A stretch of 6,324 nt of DNA from an uncultured Clostridia bacterium (GTDB taxonomy: Bacteria > Bacillota > Clostridia > Oscillospirales > Acutalibacteraceae), in NCBI GenBank assembly GCA_937888485.1, contig CALAQQ010000038.1, positions 1 through 6,324 on the forward strand, in the 5' to 3' direction. The notes below the pieces were generated by a model. It was not told the origin of the DNA. It saw only the letters and a program-made list of their open reading frames with translations, and did not search any database. Below are positions 5,590 to 6,324 of the stretch, in pieces. The stretch's first letter is position 1. Each line of letters begins with the position of its first letter. A program made the position numbers and the translations under genes.

Positions 5590-5976
5590 ACCGAGGATAA
5601 GTACGGTGACAGAGATGAGTACAAATGCGATGGTAAGCGTGAATTTGATAAACCGTTGGTAGTATTGGTGGATGGTAACTCTGCAAGTGCTTCGGAAGTA
5701 TTAGCAGGAGCGATTAAGGATTATGAAATAGGAACCTTGGTAGGAACCACTACCTTCGGAAAGGGTATTGTACAGCAGATTATCAGTGTGGGTGATGGTT
5801 CGGCAGTGAAGGTTACCGTAAGCAGCTATTATTCACCTAAGGGAATTAATATTCACGGAATCGGTATTGAACCGGATATTGTATGTGAATTTGATGCTGA
5901 GGCATACTATGGAGAGGAAGAATTTGATAACCAGTTGGAATATGCCAAGGAAGTGTTATCAGATATGATTGACTAA
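5584..5976 (+). pseudogene. C-terminal catalytic part of an S41 (CtpA/CtpB-like) protease, fused in frame to the permease fragment
   Basis: From MYTEDKYGDRDEYK onward the frame is a C-terminal processing peptidase, a serine protease that normally acts outside the membrane. Visible motifs are PLVVLVDGNSASASEVLAGA, then GTLVGTTTFGKGIVQQ and SSYYSPKGINIHGIGIEPDI. Counting from TTG 5269, Ser140, Lys165 and Gln169 have the spacing of the Ser-Lys-Gln catalytic set as I recall it for CtpB (25 and 4 residues). The natural C-terminus appears complete (LEYAKEVLSDMID, TAA 5974-5976). The membrane anchor, PDZ domain and N-terminal part of the protease core are missing, so about 400 residues collapse to about 130. 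The join falls in a stretch (L-M-Y-T-E-D-K) that could suit either family. Leucine is mostly TTG or TTA, unlike the genes left of 5020. A working enzyme is unlikely. Confidence 0.8.
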
Positions 5977-5995
5977 TTGAGGGAGAGTCTGGCAC

Positions 5996-6268
5996 ATGAA
6001 ATGGAAGATTGAAAAGAAGTACGTGGGAATGGCAATATTAGCACTGTTGGTTATCCTGTTGTCCATTTTATTTAATAATCTGTTGGAACAAAGCGATAAA
6101 TACCAAGGCTTCAGTAAGACCATAAAGGGCACGTTTATGCCGATTATCTGGGGCTTTATCATTGCGTATTTGTTGAATCCGATTATGAAAAGGTTGGAGC
6201 AATATGTATTTATGCCTTTGGCTAAGAAGCTTTTCCGTAAAACAGATAAAGAAAAATTAAATGGTTAA
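5996..6268 (+). pseudogene. N-terminal fragment of an AI-2E-family membrane protein, stops early
   Basis: Ninety residues begin with a basic MKWKIEKKY, a first membrane segment (VGMAILALLVILLSILF, 10-26), a short loop, and the family-typical PIIWGFIIAYLLNPIMKRLE (49-68). The frame ends at K-L-N-G-TAA (6266-6268). Family members run to about 350-400 residues with several more membrane segments, so this is roughly a quarter of a protein. GAGGGAGAG at 5979-5987 lies upstream of the ATG, and the gap to the protease stop is 19 nt. The pair protease then AI-2E therefore looks like native neighbours from one source. No other frame continues the family after the stop. Leucine is mainly TTG, as in the protease piece. 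The name AI-2E does not establish autoinducer transport. Confidence 0.78.
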
Positions 6269-6297
6269 ACAGCAATACAAAAAATATTCGAAAAAGG

Positions 6298-6315
6298 CTA
6301 ATTTTTAGAAATTAG
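6298..6315. repeat. Short A/T-rich inverted repeat at the window end
   Basis: CTAATTT (6298-6304) and AAATTAG (6309-6315) form a 7-bp stem with the 4-nt loop TTAG, followed by ATACCTTTT to the edge. It could be a weak hairpin, or chance in A/T-rich sequence. No gene between 6269 and 6324 can be supported. Confidence 0.3.
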
Positions 6316-6324
6316 ATACCTTTT

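Noticed and set aside
6261..6308. Fifteen-residue frame MVKQQYKKYSKKANF after the AI-2E fragment
   Set aside because: It has no ribosome binding site, is very short and lies in A/T-rich sequence at the window edge.

Overview
The window looks like Bacillota (Clostridia) chromosome, probably from a gut or other host-associated anaerobe. The reasons are strong AAAGGAGG-type ribosome binding sites, sigma-A promoters, moderate AT bias, a FemX-type peptidoglycan enzyme, a class II CCA enzyme with an HD domain, and a cytoplasmic GH29 fucosidase. The organism call is inference. No RNA gene, CRISPR array or recognisable mobile element is visible.

Positions 1-2253: the 3' tail of an unidentified gene ends at a strong intrinsic terminator (113-146). 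A textbook sigma-A promoter (184-212) follows, then a long leader of about 230 nt with an 18-bp perfect palindrome and a stable 11-bp hairpin. The leader feeds a two-gene operon: an XRE-family regulator (GTG start, 450-839) overlapping by 8 nt an alpha-L-fucosidase of GH29 with a C-terminal discoidin-like domain (832-2253). The likely logic is a local regulator controlling itself and one host-glycan or plant-glycan hydrolase.

Positions 2250-5102: an ArsC/Spx-like thioredoxin-fold protein on the minus strand meets the fucosidase tail to tail, with overlapping stop codons. It is divergent, across only 29 bp, from the CCA-adding enzyme gene (2621-3961). That gene is followed by a FemAB/FemX-type aminoacyltransferase gene (3973-5019) with a ribosome binding site that begins on the last base of the cca stop codon. 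A 16-bp perfect hairpin (5066-5102) closes this operon and may also terminate a gene arriving from the minus strand.

Positions 5103-6324 are different in character. Within about 1.2 kb there is an apparent C-terminal tail of a minus-strand gene, the front half of an auxin-efflux-carrier-type permease without a usable start codon, the C-terminal catalytic part of an S41 (CtpA-like) protease joined in frame to that permease, and the first 90 residues of an AI-2E-family membrane protein that then stops early. Leucine codon use switches from CTT/CTC in the left 5 kb to TTG in the protease and AI-2E pieces. The simplest reading is a set of joins between unrelated sequences: either an assembly chimera or a real rearrangement that left gene remnants. 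A functional permease-protease fusion seems unlikely. I see no convincing new system here. The best leads are the structured leader of the regulator-fucosidase operon and the mosaic right end.
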